Below are positions 47,693-55,804 of a stretch of 64,000 nucleotides of DNA, in pieces. The stretch is from Bacillus sp. NEB1478. Its GTDB lineage: Bacteria > Bacillota > Bacilli > Bacillales > Fictibacillaceae. Within the stretch, counting starts at the first letter, position 1. The number at the start of each line of letters is the position of its first letter. The DNA is taken from NCBI RefSeq assembly GCF_031582965.1, contig NZ_CP134049.1, positions 1 to 64,000 of the forward strand, in the 5' to 3' direction. A program made the position numbers and the translations under genes. The notes below the pieces were generated by a model. That model saw only the letters and a list, made by a program, of their open reading frames with translations. It made no database searches and was not told the origin of the DNA.

Positions 47693-48286
47693 TTATTTTT
47701 TGATGCATAACTCTATATATTGTTTTAATTGATTTATATATTTTTGGACATAAACACTATTATTAAACAATTTCCCCATCATAATATTTCCCTCGAAGGC
47801 TGAGGATAAAAAAATTGCAGCATCCTCAATATTTAGATCCGGTCTAAACTCACCAGATACAATACCCTCTTTAAGTATAGATTTTAAGAATCTTAACCAT
47901 TCATTCATTGCCTCTTGAGCTCTTTTGTGTAAAAGTGGATGTGTATCATCTGTGTCGATAGCTGTGTTTAAAAGAGGGCATCCTCCCTCAAGTGGTGGTT
48001 CTTTATCAATATTAGAATACACAGATAACACTGAGATTAACTTGTCCTCAGCTGACTTGTTTCCAGCTATCGCTGCTCTATATCTATCTCGTAACACACC
48101 AATAGCATACTCAAAAGCTTCCAATGCTAGTTCATCTTTATTCTTAAAGTGCCTGTAAATCCCTCCTTTTTCAAGACCAGTAGCATTCATAATATCTGAC
48201 ATAGAAGATCCCGTGAACCCTTGCTGATTAAAGATTACTGCTGATTTTCTTAAAATCATTTTTCTAGTTTCTTTTCCTTTACTCAT
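47693..48286 (-). CDS. TetR/AcrR family transcriptional regulator
   Basis: The 197-residue protein has an N-terminal TetR helix-turn-helix (KSAVIFNQQGFTGSSMSDIMNATGLEKGGIYRHFKNKDEL, residues 14-53; given as the region, with core GLEKGGIYRHF) and a C-terminal ligand domain with GGCPLLNTAIDTDD, as in the YxaF/LmrA group. Likely represses itself and the DJ-1 gene through the two near-identical operators. GTGAGG upstream of the ATG. Confidence 0.9.
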   Translation of the reverse strand: MSKGKETRKMILRKSAVIFNQQGFTGSSMSDIMNATGLEKGGIYRHFKNKDELALEAFEYAIGVLRDRYRAAIAGNKSAEDKLISVLSVYSNIDKEPPLEGGCPLLNTAIDTDDTHPLLHKRAQEAMNEWLRFLKSILKEGIVSGEFRPDLNIEDAAIFLSSAFEGNIMMGKLFNNSVYVQKYINQLKQYIELCIKK

Positions 48287-48304
48287 AAAAAAACCTCACT
48301 TTTG

Positions 48305-48323
48305 AAACCGAACGTTCTCTTTT
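48305..48323 (-). promoter_or_regulatory. TetR operator copy 2 (tetR gene)
   Basis: AAACCGAACGTTCTCTTTT, with the perfect palindrome GAACGTTC (48310-48317), lies 18 bases before the tetR start codon: 18 of 19 bases match copy 1. Confidence 0.75.
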
Positions 48324-48449
48324 ATGGTAATTCGATTGTAAAAATTAGTCAATAGTTTTATCCTATTCATTTTTTTTAAAAAACTCATATAGATATATCA
48401 CGGTAAATCGTATTAAAAGTAAACTATAATCACTTATTCGTCATTCATA

Positions 48450-48490
48450 AAAAAGTACCCAGAACAATACACCGTTCTGGATACTTTTTT
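48450..48490 (-). terminator. Terminator after the MFS gene
   Basis: AAAAAGTACCCAGAAC pairs with GTTCTGGATACTTTTTT, ending the minus-strand MFS transcript (and usable in both directions). Confidence 0.85.
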
Positions 48491-48500
48491 CTTTTATTAT

Positions 48501-49691
48501 CTATGCAGTTTTCAATTGTTTTTTATCCAAACGATGACTTAGGAAAGTGAGAAGACTTGCACAGATTGCAACCAAACCACCGACCCATGTTACATTCATT
48601 AAATTTCCTTGATGGTAAACCATTCCGCCTAATGCTGAACCAAAGGCGATGCCGACATTGCTTGCGACTGGCATGAGTGAAGCTGCGAGTCCTTTTGCTT
48701 GCGGCTGATAAATACCGGCAAGATCTATCAGATAAAGCTGGGTAGAAGTTGTTAATAGGATAGCCATTAACGACATCAAGCCAATGTTAACCAATCCAAT
48801 AATAAAATGATTTGTCGTCCAATACAAAGTGAACAAAACGATTGCTTGTACAAGAAAAACAAACCGAAGCCGGCCGATCGCATTGTGACTGGCGATTTTT
48901 CCAGCGAGAATGTTGCTGAAGATGGAAATGAATCCATAGGCAAACAAAATCAAACTAATTGAACGGCTTGGTGCTTCCATTTCTTTTAGAATCGGAACAA
49001 GATACGTAAACACCGCATAGGTCGCTCCAAATCCAAGAGAAGGAATGAAAAATGCCATTAAAATCCGCGGGTGTGTCAACAAAGAAAATTGATCACGCAT
49101 CGAACTGCGATGCTGACTTTTCATATGTGGCAATTGAAAGTAAGAGGCCAAAAAGGCGATAACACCAAATACGGTTGTTAACATAAAGGTTGCATTCCAG
49201 CCGTACCATTCAGCGATAACTGTGCCAATCGGTACGCCAACAACATTTGCCATTGTAAAACCACCGAAAACAAATGAAATCGCAAGTCCACGTTTCTCAG
49301 GTGGCATCGTTTCACTTGCAACGATCATAGCAAGAGAGATTAAGACTCCTGTCACAATGGCGGTTACCATCCGAAGTGAAAGAAGTATGGTATAGCTCGT
49401 TGAAATCACACATAAAGCATTCAGGATGATGAACGCTCCTATTAAAAACAACATCCATTTTCGCTTTGGAAAATGACTTGTTGCTGACATCACGATTGGT
49501 GTGGCAATGGCAAAAGTAATAGCAAACGCTGAAACAAGCGTACCAGCTTTTGCGTTAGTAATATGAAGACCAGAGGAAATATCGGTTAAGATTCCGACGA
49601 TAACAAATTCGCTAGTCCCGAGTACAAATGTTAGTAAAGTAAGGGTTGAGATAAGCAGCCAATGCCGTTTGGATAATTCTGTGTCGTGCAT
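48501..49691 (-). CDS. MFS transporter, DHA1/AraJ-type
   Basis: The 396-residue protein has twelve predicted membrane helices, with the drug:H+ antiporter-1 features EFVIVGILTDIS in helix 1 and a conserved GFTMANVVGVPIGTVIAEWYGW segment (motif C region, about residues 148-169). It resembles the AraJ/YdhP group of sugar or drug exporters. Substrate unknown. AGAGGT upstream of the ATG on the minus strand; divergent from the radical SAM gene. Confidence 0.85.
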   Translation of the reverse strand: MHDTELSKRHWLLISTLTLLTFVLGTSEFVIVGILTDISSGLHITNAKAGTLVSAFAITFAIATPIVMSATSHFPKRKWMLFLIGAFIILNALCVISTSYTILLSLRMVTAIVTGVLISLAMIVASETMPPEKRGLAISFVFGGFTMANVVGVPIGTVIAEWYGWNATFMLTTVFGVIAFLASYFQLPHMKSQHRSSMRDQFSLLTHPRILMAFFIPSLGFGATYAVFTYLVPILKEMEAPSRSISLILFAYGFISIFSNILAGKIASHNAIGRLRFVFLVQAIVLFTLYWTTNHFIIGLVNIGLMSLMAILLTTSTQLYLIDLAGIYQPQAKGLAASLMPVASNVGIAFGSALGGMVYHQGNLMNVTWVGGLVAICASLLTFLSHRLDKKQLKTA

Positions 49692-49903
49692 AAATACCTC
49701 TTTTCTAGATGCAGGGAATAAATATAAGCAATTTAAATATCATACCACAAAAAAATTTTAAGAGGAAAATCCTTGTTTTCCCAGCAGACTTTGGTCTTGA
49801 TTTCACAAATATACACATTCCCATTTATAAAAAATTGTGCTGTAATAGGGACAGAACAATAATTCATCCAGTTCTAAGTAGTTATAGAAGTGAGGATATA
49901 CGA

Positions 49904-50788
49904 TTGAAAAAATTTAAGAAGTTTTACTTAGAGATCACAAGCATATGTAATCTCGCATGTCATTTCTGCCCGCCCACTGAACGGCAGAAACAGTTCATTT
50001 CTTTAGAGGATTTTTCTAAGAGGTTGGACCAGATCAAACCTCATACAGATTTTATATATTTGCATGTAAAAGGTGAGCCGCTGCTGCATCCTAAAATAGA
50101 TCAGTTATTAGATTTAAGTCATGAAAAAGGATTTAAAGTTAATATTACGACCAATGGAACACTGATTAATAAAAATAGACACAAATTATTAAACAAACCA
50201 GCACTTAGACAGATGAATTTTTCCCTTCATAGCTTTGATGGCCATGTCGGTACGAGTTCTACGGATAAGGAAGGCTATGTGAGGAGCGTTCTTTCTTTTA
50301 TTAAAGAAGCAACGAGTCAATCAGAGCTGATTGTTTCACTAAGGCTATGGAACCTCACGCCTGACAATGCTACGAACCTTGAAAAACAGCGAAATCGCGA
50401 ACTGCTCGAAATCATTGAAAATGAATTTAGCCTAGATTATAAAATTGAGGAAAAGATTACTCCAGGAAGCGGCATTAAACTTGCTGACCGTATCTTCATC
50501 AATCAGGATTATGAGTTTAAGTGGCCTGCACTGCATGAGGAAGAAGATGATGGAAAAGGGTTCTGTTATGGTCTTCGAAATCAAGCGGGTATTTTGGCAA
50601 ATGGAACGGTTATCCCTTGCTGTTTAGACGGTGAAGGTGTTATTAACCTTGGAAATATTAATGATGCTCACTTTGCTGATATTATCGAAGGCGATCGAGC
50701 AAATAACCTTGTAGATGGGTTTTCACGAAGAGAAGCGGTAGAGGAATTATGCAGGAAATGCGGTTATCGCAAAAGGTTTGGAAAATAA
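49904..50788 (+). CDS. Radical SAM/SPASM domain protein
   Basis: The ~294-residue enzyme has the radical SAM motif CNLACHFC (CX3CX2C) at about residues 15-22 and a C-terminal SPASM/twitch region with FCYGLR, VIPCCLDGEG and ELCRKCGY cysteines for auxiliary cluster(s). Such proteins modify peptides or act as sulfatase-maturase-like enzymes. I choose TTG at 49904 (LKKFKKFYLEIT) after GTGAGG; an in-frame ATG 65 codons upstream lacks a site and a recognisable N-terminal domain. No precursor peptide is evident. Confidence 0.82.
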   Translation: MKKFKKFYLEITSICNLACHFCPPTERQKQFISLEDFSKRLDQIKPHTDFIYLHVKGEPLLHPKIDQLLDLSHEKGFKVNITTNGTLINKNRHKLLNKPALRQMNFSLHSFDGHVGTSSTDKEGYVRSVLSFIKEATSQSELIVSLRLWNLTPDNATNLEKQRNRELLEIIENEFSLDYKIEEKITPGSGIKLADRIFINQDYEFKWPALHEEEDDGKGFCYGLRNQAGILANGTVIPCCLDGEGVINLGNINDAHFADIIEGDRANNLVDGFSRREAVEELCRKCGYRKRFGK

Positions 50789-50925
50789 ATAGTTACTTAA
50801 ATTAGTTTGAATTAAGGCGGAATCTCTCCTTTTAAACTTGAAAACATGTTCATTTTTTGGTCAGCATTCGAATAAGATGTTCATACACTAGACATGAAGG
50901 GCAGGGCTAATCCTGTCTTTTTCTA

Positions 50926-50943
50926 TTGGCACAAAACTTGCAT
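50926..50943 (+). promoter_or_regulatory. Sigma-54 promoter of the SDR gene
   Basis: TTGGCACAAAACTTGCAT fits the -24/-12 consensus TTGGCACNNNNNTTGCW exactly. It lies 25 bases before the start codon at 50968. Two copies of ATGTTCAT (50846 and 50877, 31 bases apart) lie upstream and could be activator sites. Confidence 0.85.
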
Positions 50944-50967
50944 CTTTGTCAGGTGGGAGGGATGATG

Positions 50968-51735
50968 ATGAACATTCAAGAGTGTAAGGCTATTGTAACA
51001 GGCGGCGCTTCTGGACTTGGGGAGGCAACAATCAGGAGAATTATTGAAAATGGCGGTCAGGCAGTTATTTTTGACCTTTCTGAAGAGCGTGGAAAAAGTT
51101 TAGCAAATGAGCTTGGTTCAGCTGTTTCTTTTGTGAAAACGGATGTGACGAACGAAGAAAGTGTAAAGAAATCAATCGATGCAGCAATCAATCAGATGGG
51201 TTCTATTAATGCCGCGGTAAACTGTGCTGGAATCGGTATTGCTGAAAAAGTGCTTGGAAAAAAAGGGATGCACAGTCTGGATCTTTTTTCGAAAGTAATT
51301 TCAGTCAACCTGATCGGTACGTTTAATGTTTGCCGCCTCGCCGCAGAAAGTATGATGCAAAACTCGGAAAATGCAAATGGTGAAAGAGGCGTTATTGTTA
51401 ATACGGCTTCTGTGGCTGCATTTGAAGGGCAGATTGGCCAGGCTGCCTATAGCGCATCAAAAGGCGGAGTTGTCGGGCTGACACTTCCGCTTGCAAGGGA
51501 GTTTGCCAGATTTGGCGTGCGGGTGATGACAATAGCACCAGGACTTTTTCATACACCAATGTTTGAAATGCTGCCTGAAGAGGCGCGTATATCACTAGGG
51601 AAGATGGTTCCTTTCCCTTCTCGATTGGGTTTTCCGGAAGAATACGCTCAACTCGTACAGAGTATTGTAGAGAACCCAATGCTAAATGGAGAGACCATCC
51701 GGCTCGATGGTGCAATACGAATGCAGCCGAGATAA
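50968..51735 (+). CDS. SDR dehydrogenase, 3-hydroxyacyl-CoA dehydrogenase type 2-like
   Basis: The 255-residue short-chain dehydrogenase has the NAD site TGGASGLGEA (about 12-21), NAG-type NCAGIG, catalytic Ser and YSASK (Tyr-x-x-x-Lys, about 158-162) and the FHTPMFEMLPEEARISL segment typical of HSD10-like enzymes, which oxidise 3-hydroxy(-2-methyl)acyl-CoA. GGGAGGG best fits the third of three consecutive ATGs (50968). It is behind a sigma-54 promoter and adjacent to a sigma-54 activator, suggesting coregulation with the operon at 54244. Confidence 0.88.
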   Translation: MNIQECKAIVTGGASGLGEATIRRIIENGGQAVIFDLSEERGKSLANELGSAVSFVKTDVTNEESVKKSIDAAINQMGSINAAVNCAGIGIAEKVLGKKGMHSLDLFSKVISVNLIGTFNVCRLAAESMMQNSENANGERGVIVNTASVAAFEGQIGQAAYSASKGGVVGLTLPLAREFARFGVRVMTIAPGLFHTPMFEMLPEEARISLGKMVPFPSRLGFPEEYAQLVQSIVENPMLNGETIRLDGAIRMQPR

Positions 51736-51763
51736 GCTCTTTATTTAAGAATATATTTGACAG

Positions 51764-51797
51764 CATGACTCTTAAATATTGGGGTCATGTTTTTTTA
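51764..51797 (+). terminator. Terminator after the SDR gene
   Basis: CATGAC (51764-51769) pairs with GTCATG (51784-51789), followed by TTTTTTT. Confidence 0.75.
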
Positions 51798-51855
51798 TGT
51801 TGTGGAACTTATCGAAATTTGTATTTTTTTGTCGACTCGGGAGTTTATGAAGAAA

Positions 51856-51939
51856 ACTCGTTGGATTATTACAACTTCTCGTTGGATTATTGCAAAAACC
51901 CGTTGAATTAAGTGTAAAACTCGTTGGATTATGACCACA
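51856..51939. repeat. 21-bp tandem repeat array C (CGTTGGATTAT type)
   Basis: Four units with CGTTGGATTAT or CGTTGAATTAA have CGTTG at 51859, 51880, 51901 and 51922, exactly 21 bases apart; a degenerate fifth (CGGGAGTTTAT) sits one period upstream at 51838. The array is in the spacer before the sigma-54 activator gene. Confidence 0.88.
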
Positions 51940-52018
51940 ATCTACAATTTTATTGAATAGAGTTAGAAAATTCAAAAAACATTGGTAAAATAAAAGCAGT
52001 GATATGGAGGTGGGTGAC

Positions 52019-54079
52019 GTGGAACTTAGAGACATCATGACGGAAATTGATTTTTTAGTCACAGAAGAAATCACATTGTTGAAAGCAATTGAGCTGATGT
52101 ATCAAAAAAAGTGGAACCTTCTTCCTGTGATGAATGAAAAAAGACAGCCAGTCGGTGTTTTTACAAGAAGCTGTCTGTTCCGGATGTTAACAGATGGATG
52201 TGATTTATCGACAGCCATAGGCACATACATAAAGCGTCATGTTGAAACGATTGAGATTCATACACCTGCTGATGAGATCGAGATTAGAGTAAAATCCAGT
52301 AAAGTCGGAACGGGAGTCGTCTTGAATGAAGATGGGACTGTAGCAGGCATTTTAACAAAAACCGATATGGTGATGTCACTGCTTGATTCAGTAAATTCCT
52401 TAAAAAATCAGCTGGAGACTATTTTGGAACATTCCAATTTAGGTGTTATGCTGACTGATCAAGATAGAAGAATCTTTTTCATGAATCCTAAATTACAGGA
52501 TATGACTGGGATAAAAGAAGAGAATATTGTCAGGAAGAAAGCGGACACCGTTTTTACAGAGTTAAAAACGATATTTTCTGGAGAAGACGAAATCATTTCG
52601 TTTGCAGCTGGAGCTGTAAAAACCGTTGCAACCGTCTCCTCTTATCATTCCAGCGAACAAGGAAAAGGTTACATCGTTCTTTTTAGAGATACGTCCGAAA
52701 TTGAAAAGATGGCATCAGAACTGCAAACGGTCAAAACGCTGAAAAAATCGCTGGAAACGGCACTTGAATTTGCCTATGACGGCATCATCATGACGGATGA
52801 ACATGAACGTATCCAAATGGTGAGTCCTCCGTTTTTGGATCTATTCAACCTACAGGAAAAGGACTTGCTTGGGAAACCTGTCAATAAAATAGTGCCACAC
52901 ATACAATTAAACAGAGTGTACAAAACACACGCTGCAGAGATCAGCGAATTGATGGAGATGAAAGGCATTAAATATATCGTCCAGCGCATCCCGATCAAAG
53001 AAGGAGATAAGGTTATAGGTGCTTTAGGGAAAGTGATGTTCAGGCAGCTGAATGAAGTCAGTGAACTGTTTAAAAAGCTGCAGCGGGCCGAACATAAGGC
53101 GAACTATTATCACCAGCAATACAATCAATCAGAATCGGCCCGGTTTACATGGGATCATATTTGGAGCGCAGACCCGTATATGGAAAAGCTGAAAGGAAGT
53201 GCTGCAAAGGCAGCAAAGGGGCGTTCAACCGTGCTTATTCGGGGGGAAAGCGGGACTGGAAAAGAGCTTTTTGCTCATGCGATCCATAATAGCAGTGCCA
53301 GATGCAACGGTAAATTCGTGATTGTCAACTGTGCTGCCATACCAGAGGAGCTGCTCGAATCAGAGTTTTTTGGCTATGAGGAAGGGGCTTTTACAGGTGC
53401 GAGGCAAAAGGGCAAAATCGGAAAGTTTGATCTCGCAAATGGAGGAACGCTGTTTCTTGATGAAATTGGAGACATGTCTGTGGCACTTCAAGCTAAGCTT
53501 TTAAGGGTGCTGCAGGAGCGGGAGTTTTACAGGGTTGGAGGAACAAAAAAAATCCATGTGGACGTAAGAATCATTGCCGCTACGAACCGCCATTTAGAAG
53601 AGATGGTGAGTGACGGAACGTTCAGGGAGGATCTATATTACCGTTTAAATGTCATTTCACTGCAAGTTCCTCCACTAAGGAAAAGGCGTGAAAACATTCC
53701 TTTTTTAATAAAAAAACTGATGGAAGAACTGAACCAAATGCTTGGCACCTCCATAACTGGCTTAGAAGATGACGTGAAAGAAGCGCTATTTCATTATGAA
53801 TGGCCGGGTAATGTACGCGAACTGAAAAATATATTGGAGCGGGCGATGACTTTTGCTGAAAACGGCAAAATACAACTCGAGGATTTGCCTGATTACTTGC
53901 TGAACACGCTGCCTGAAAAGAAACCCGATCGTTCGATTACGCTCGTTGAAAACGCTGAGCTGGAAACGATAAAAAAAGCACTGGAGCAGGTGAAGGGCAA
54001 TAAATCAAAGGCTGCTCGTATGTTAGGAATAAGCAGATCCGGTCTATACGAAAAAATTAGAAAATATCAACTTCAATAG
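52019..54079 (+). CDS. Sigma-54-dependent activator with CBS and PAS domains
   Basis: The ~686-residue protein has a CBS pair (residues 1-125), two PAS domains (about 135-230 and 250-345), an AAA+ domain with Walker A GESGTGKE (about 409-416), the sigma-54-contacting GAFTGA loop (about 456-461) and LDEIGD, and a C-terminal Fis helix-turn-helix (SKAARMLGISRSGLYEKI). It is a bacterial enhancer-binding protein sensing a metabolite through CBS or PAS. Start GTG 52019 after GGAGGTGG. It sits between two perfect sigma-54 promoters, the likely targets. Confidence 0.92.
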   Translation: MELRDIMTEIDFLVTEEITLLKAIELMYQKKWNLLPVMNEKRQPVGVFTRSCLFRMLTDGCDLSTAIGTYIKRHVETIEIHTPADEIEIRVKSSKVGTGVVLNEDGTVAGILTKTDMVMSLLDSVNSLKNQLETILEHSNLGVMLTDQDRRIFFMNPKLQDMTGIKEENIVRKKADTVFTELKTIFSGEDEIISFAAGAVKTVATVSSYHSSEQGKGYIVLFRDTSEIEKMASELQTVKTLKKSLETALEFAYDGIIMTDEHERIQMVSPPFLDLFNLQEKDLLGKPVNKIVPHIQLNRVYKTHAAEISELMEMKGIKYIVQRIPIKEGDKVIGALGKVMFRQLNEVSELFKKLQRAEHKANYYHQQYNQSESARFTWDHIWSADPYMEKLKGSAAKAAKGRSTVLIRGESGTGKELFAHAIHNSSARCNGKFVIVNCAAIPEELLESEFFGYEEGAFTGARQKGKIGKFDLANGGTLFLDEIGDMSVALQAKLLRVLQEREFYRVGGTKKIHVDVRIIAATNRHLEEMVSDGTFREDLYYRLNVISLQVPPLRKRRENIPFLIKKLMEELNQMLGTSITGLEDDVKEALFHYEWPGNVRELKNILERAMTFAENGKIQLEDLPDYLLNTLPEKKPDRSITLVENAELETIKKALEQVKGNKSKAARMLGISRSGLYEKIRKYQLQ

Positions 54080-54084
54080 TGTGT

Positions 54085-54113
54085 AAAAGTGTCCATATTC
54101 GGGACACTTTTTT
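54085..54113 (+). terminator. Terminator after the sigma-54 activator
   Basis: AAAGTGTCC (54086-54094) pairs with GGACACTTT (54102-54110), then TTTT. It lies about 80 bases upstream of the next promoter, so the dyad could also serve as an activator site. Confidence 0.75.
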
Positions 54114-54187
54114 ATTTGTCTGTCAAACAACTAAACAACCAATCATGTAAAAAGAGCCGGCAGTATTTATTTTTCGTTAAGGGCAAG

Positions 54188-54205
54188 TTGGCACAATTAT
54201 TGCAT
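54188..54205 (+). promoter_or_regulatory. Sigma-54 promoter of the acyl-CoA operon
   Basis: TTGGCACAATTATTGCAT is a perfect -24/-12 promoter 38 bases before the start codon of the first operon gene. Confidence 0.88.
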
Positions 54206-54243
54206 AAAAAATAAGGAATGAATTTATGTGAGGGGGATGGAAA

Positions 54244-55770
54244 ATGCATATCGGCGGTTTTTTAGCTCAGAACGCACGAAATTTTCCTGAGAGGTTTGCG
54301 GTTGAATGTGAAGGGCGGACATATACATATGGGGAACTGAATCGGTCCGTAAACAAGCTTGCACATGGATTAATAAGTCTCGGCGTTAAAAAAGGGGAGA
54401 AGATTGCCCTTTTTATGAAGAACTCCGACTATTTTATGATTTCTTTTTTTGCTGCCGCAAAAATCGGAGCAGTTGTGGTGCCCGTTAATTTCAGACTTGC
54501 TGCGAGTGAAATTCAGTATATTTTTAATCAGTCTGACACTCTCCTCGTAATATGTGACAGCGAATTTGAAGAGACCGTAATTAATGCAAAAGAAGGAACA
54601 GGCGTACAATCCATCATTGTAGCGGGAACTCCATCAATGGATGAGAGTCTGGCGTACGATCAAATCCTTTCGAACCATGAGGATGAACCGGCTGTAGATA
54701 TTTCGGAAAGTGATGATCTGGAAATCCTATATACCTCAGGGACGACTGGAAGACCAAAGGGAGCGCTGTTTGATCATGACAGGATTTTCAAAGTCAGCCT
54801 CACCATGCTCGTGAATATGGAGTTAAAAAAGGATGAACGCTTCCTCCACTTAGCCCCATTATTTCATTCGGCACAGCTGAACCTGTTTATGATCGCAGGC
54901 GTCATCCTAGGCGGCAGTCATTTTATTCACCGGGACTTTCATCCATTGAAAGCACTAGAAGCCATTCAAGAACACAAGATTACCCATCTTTTCGCTGTGC
55001 CTGCCATGTATAATTTCATGCTGCAGGTTCCCAATGTGTCAGATTTTGATTTGTCGTCCATCAGGAGATGCGGATATGGTGCCGCTCCAATGCCGCCAGA
55101 ACTTGTCCGTAAAAGTATTTCAGCATTTAAAACAAATCAGTTTTATAACCTTTGCGGGCTGACAGAAGCTGGTCCTGGTGGTATTTTACTCGATCCAAAA
55201 GGACATGAACAGCATCTTGGCAAGAGCGGTAAGGCGGGTTTCCTGACTGAGGCGCGTGTCGTTTATGAAAATGGGGAAGATATCGCACCCGGCACTGTTG
55301 GGGAATTTATCCTCCGCGGAGAAACAATTATGAAGGAATATTATAAAAAAACGGAAGAAACTAAAACAGCATTAAAAAATGGCTGGCTTTACACAGGTGA
55401 TTTGGCAACTGTGGACGAGGAAGGGTATATCACACTTGTCGACCGAAAAAAAGACATGATTATCTCAGGCGGGGAGAATGTATATTCCGCAGAGGTAGAA
55501 GTTCTTCTTTATGAGCATCCAGCCATTCTCGATGCGGCGATCATCGGCTTGCCTGATGAAGTGTGGGGAGAAGCAGTCACTGCTGTCATTGTATTGAAGG
55601 AAGGTGCTCAGATTGACGAGCAGGAACTAAAAAGCTTTTGCCGTCAGCGGCTCGCAGGCTATAAAGTACCGAGACGTATTTTCATCGAACAGCAGCTTCC
55701 ACGTAATGCATCAGGAAAAATACTAAAATATCAGCTGCGAGAAAAGATGAATGAACTCACAAAATCATAG
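54244..55770 (+). CDS. Acyl-CoA synthetase (AMP-binding), first of two
   Basis: The 508-residue ANL-superfamily enzyme has the P-loop-like motif YTSGTTGRPKG (about residues 163-173), YGAAPMPPE and GLTEAGPG, the hinge DRKKDMIISGGENV (about 402-415) and the C-terminal catalytic lysine in PRNASGKILK. It activates a carboxylic acid to its CoA thioester via an acyl-adenylate. Chain length preference is not readable. AGGGGG upstream of the ATG. First gene behind the sigma-54 promoter. Confidence 0.92.
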   Translation: MHIGGFLAQNARNFPERFAVECEGRTYTYGELNRSVNKLAHGLISLGVKKGEKIALFMKNSDYFMISFFAAAKIGAVVVPVNFRLAASEIQYIFNQSDTLLVICDSEFEETVINAKEGTGVQSIIVAGTPSMDESLAYDQILSNHEDEPAVDISESDDLEILYTSGTTGRPKGALFDHDRIFKVSLTMLVNMELKKDERFLHLAPLFHSAQLNLFMIAGVILGGSHFIHRDFHPLKALEAIQEHKITHLFAVPAMYNFMLQVPNVSDFDLSSIRRCGYGAAPMPPELVRKSISAFKTNQFYNLCGLTEAGPGGILLDPKGHEQHLGKSGKAGFLTEARVVYENGEDIAPGTVGEFILRGETIMKEYYKKTEETKTALKNGWLYTGDLATVDEEGYITLVDRKKDMIISGGENVYSAEVEVLLYEHPAILDAAIIGLPDEVWGEAVTAVIVLKEGAQIDEQELKSFCRQRLAGYKVPRRIFIEQQLPRNASGKILKYQLREKMNELTKS

Positions 55771-55804
55771 ATTATTAAAAAACAGCTTTGGGAGGGTGAC
55801 AGAA

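Noticed and set aside
49709-49903. N-terminal extension of the radical SAM protein
   Set aside because: No ribosome binding site at the upstream ATG and no known domain; the TTG at 49904 has GTGAGG and gives the usual short N-terminus before the cluster motif.
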